A program made the translations under genes and the position numbers. From Planctomicrobium sp. (GTDB lineage: Bacteria > Planctomycetota > Planctomycetia > Planctomycetales > Planctomycetaceae), in NCBI GenBank assembly GCA_018659505.1, contig JABJMI010000915.1:1-6032 (forward strand): a stretch of DNA of 6,032 nucleotides, written 5' to 3'. Shown piece by piece: positions 5,401 to 6,032 of this stretch (position 1 is its first letter; every line of letters begins with the position of its first letter). The notes below the pieces were generated by a model. That model did no database searches. It was not told where the DNA came from and saw nothing but the letters and a program-made list of their open reading frames with translations.

Positions 5401-5973
5401 ATGACCGACCTGACACTCCACTTTTTGCTCTTCATCATCGCTGGCACGGTTCTAGTCGCTGCCCCGATGCTGATTGGTCGGCTGGTTCGACCAACTTTGC
5501 CGACTCCTGAAAAAGATGCAGTCTACGAATGTGGTGAACCGACGATCGGTTCCAGCTATGTTCAGTTCGATATTCGATTTTACGTTGTCGCGTTGCTGTT
5601 CATTATCTTCGATGTGGAAGTTGTCTTCTTCTTTCCCTGGGCAGCGGTCTTTGGCGGAGCGACGCAACTTGCGGACTCGCGATTGAGCGACCTCGCGCGA
5701 AACAATTTGACTGACAAACTACTTAACCTAGAATCGGGGACAACCATCGCAGAGACAGCGGTTACCGCCAGCGATGCGTTGCGCATCGCCTGGACAGGCT
5801 TTGCTGATATCGCTGTCTTCTTCGGTGTGCTGCTCGTTGGGTTTGCGTACGTCTGGAAACGTGGCGATCTCGATTGGGTCCGAGCCATGATGGAACAAGC
5901 GAAAACCGCACGTGCTCAAGCACAGGCACGCCCTGCACTCGAACAACAACACGATCCAACACCAGCCTCCTGA
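5401..5973 (+). CDS. nuoA: NADH-quinone oxidoreductase subunit A (NuoA), enlarged form
   Basis: NuoA is a three-helix membrane subunit of complex I at the junction with the peripheral arm, close to the quinone site. From the ATG at 5401 it has 190 residues. Family hallmarks are YECGE at 42-46, the loop and helix-2 stretch FDIRFYVVALLFIIFDVEVV starting at residue 56 (D71 and E73 conserved), FFFPWA at 76-81, and helix 3 at about 132-152 ending in VWKRGDLDW. Typical NuoA proteins are about 120-145 residues; the excess lies in a polar insertion at about 84-130 between helices 2 and 3 and in an Ala/Gln-rich tail after residue 162. An in-frame GTG at 5362 would add 13 residues translated from the tandem repeat, so I prefer the ATG. 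Confidence 0.93.
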   Translation: MTDLTLHFLLFIIAGTVLVAAPMLIGRLVRPTLPTPEKDAVYECGEPTIGSSYVQFDIRFYVVALLFIIFDVEVVFFFPWAAVFGGATQLADSRLSDLARNNLTDKLLNLESGTTIAETAVTASDALRIAWTGFADIAVFFGVLLVGFAYVWKRGDLDWVRAMMEQAKTARAQAQARPALEQQHDPTPAS

Positions 5974-6032
5974 ACTGAAGAGCGAGTCCTTAATTCGCCG
6001 CTTCCTATTTGAACTCAATGCTATGACATCTC

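Noticed and set aside
6023..6032. ATG near the right edge as the start of the next nuo gene
   Set aside because: Only ten bases remain, there is no ribosome site, and the residues cannot be matched to NuoB or any other subunit.
1..6032. CRISPR array, tRNA, rRNA, integrase, transposase or defence system
   Set aside because: No regularly spaced repeats, cloverleaf, or enzyme motifs of these classes are visible on either strand; the palindromes are single and not array-like.

Overview
The window looks like a piece of a bacterial chromosome, most probably from the Planctomycetota. The call rests on the style of NuoI and NuoA (a long NuoA with a large insertion, and nuoI sitting directly before nuoA), on the single-pass glycine-rich membrane protein, on long gene-poor spacers, on palindromic repeats and on poor Shine-Dalgarno sites. 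It is an inference from protein features; no ribosomal RNA or taxonomic marker is present.

Layout. At 1-63 a plus-strand gene ends. Positions 64-430 hold no intact gene, but 256-405 is a decayed relative of the 3' end of the gene at 3337-4272, read on the same (minus) strand. At 432-2159 (minus) is a full SulP-family anion transporter with a C-terminal STAS domain. After a 330-base spacer comes a small secreted orphan protein (2490-2804, minus) with a recognisable promoter. Positions 2805-3336 are non-coding apart from that promoter and a 65-base imperfect palindromic repeat. At 3337-4272 (minus) is a single-pass membrane protein with a periplasmic C-terminal domain of unknown function. A 475-base divergent spacer follows, with a promoter facing each way and a perfect 16-bp-arm palindrome. 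The right end carries two respiratory complex I genes on the plus strand, nuoI (4748-5302) and nuoA (5401-5973), separated by a repetitive 98-base gap.

How the genes work together. NuoI and NuoA belong to the same machine, the proton-pumping NADH:quinone oxidoreductase: NuoI carries two [4Fe-4S] clusters in the peripheral arm and NuoA is a small membrane subunit near the quinone site. The minus-strand genes (transporter, secreted orphan, membrane orphan) do not form a tight operon, since each is separated from the next by more than 300 bases and two have their own promoter candidates. I see no evidence of a defence system, CRISPR array, transposase, integrase, tRNA or rRNA. The most unusual items are the decayed paralogue fragment on the far side of the transporter gene, the two palindromic elements, the enlarged NuoA and the orphan membrane family.
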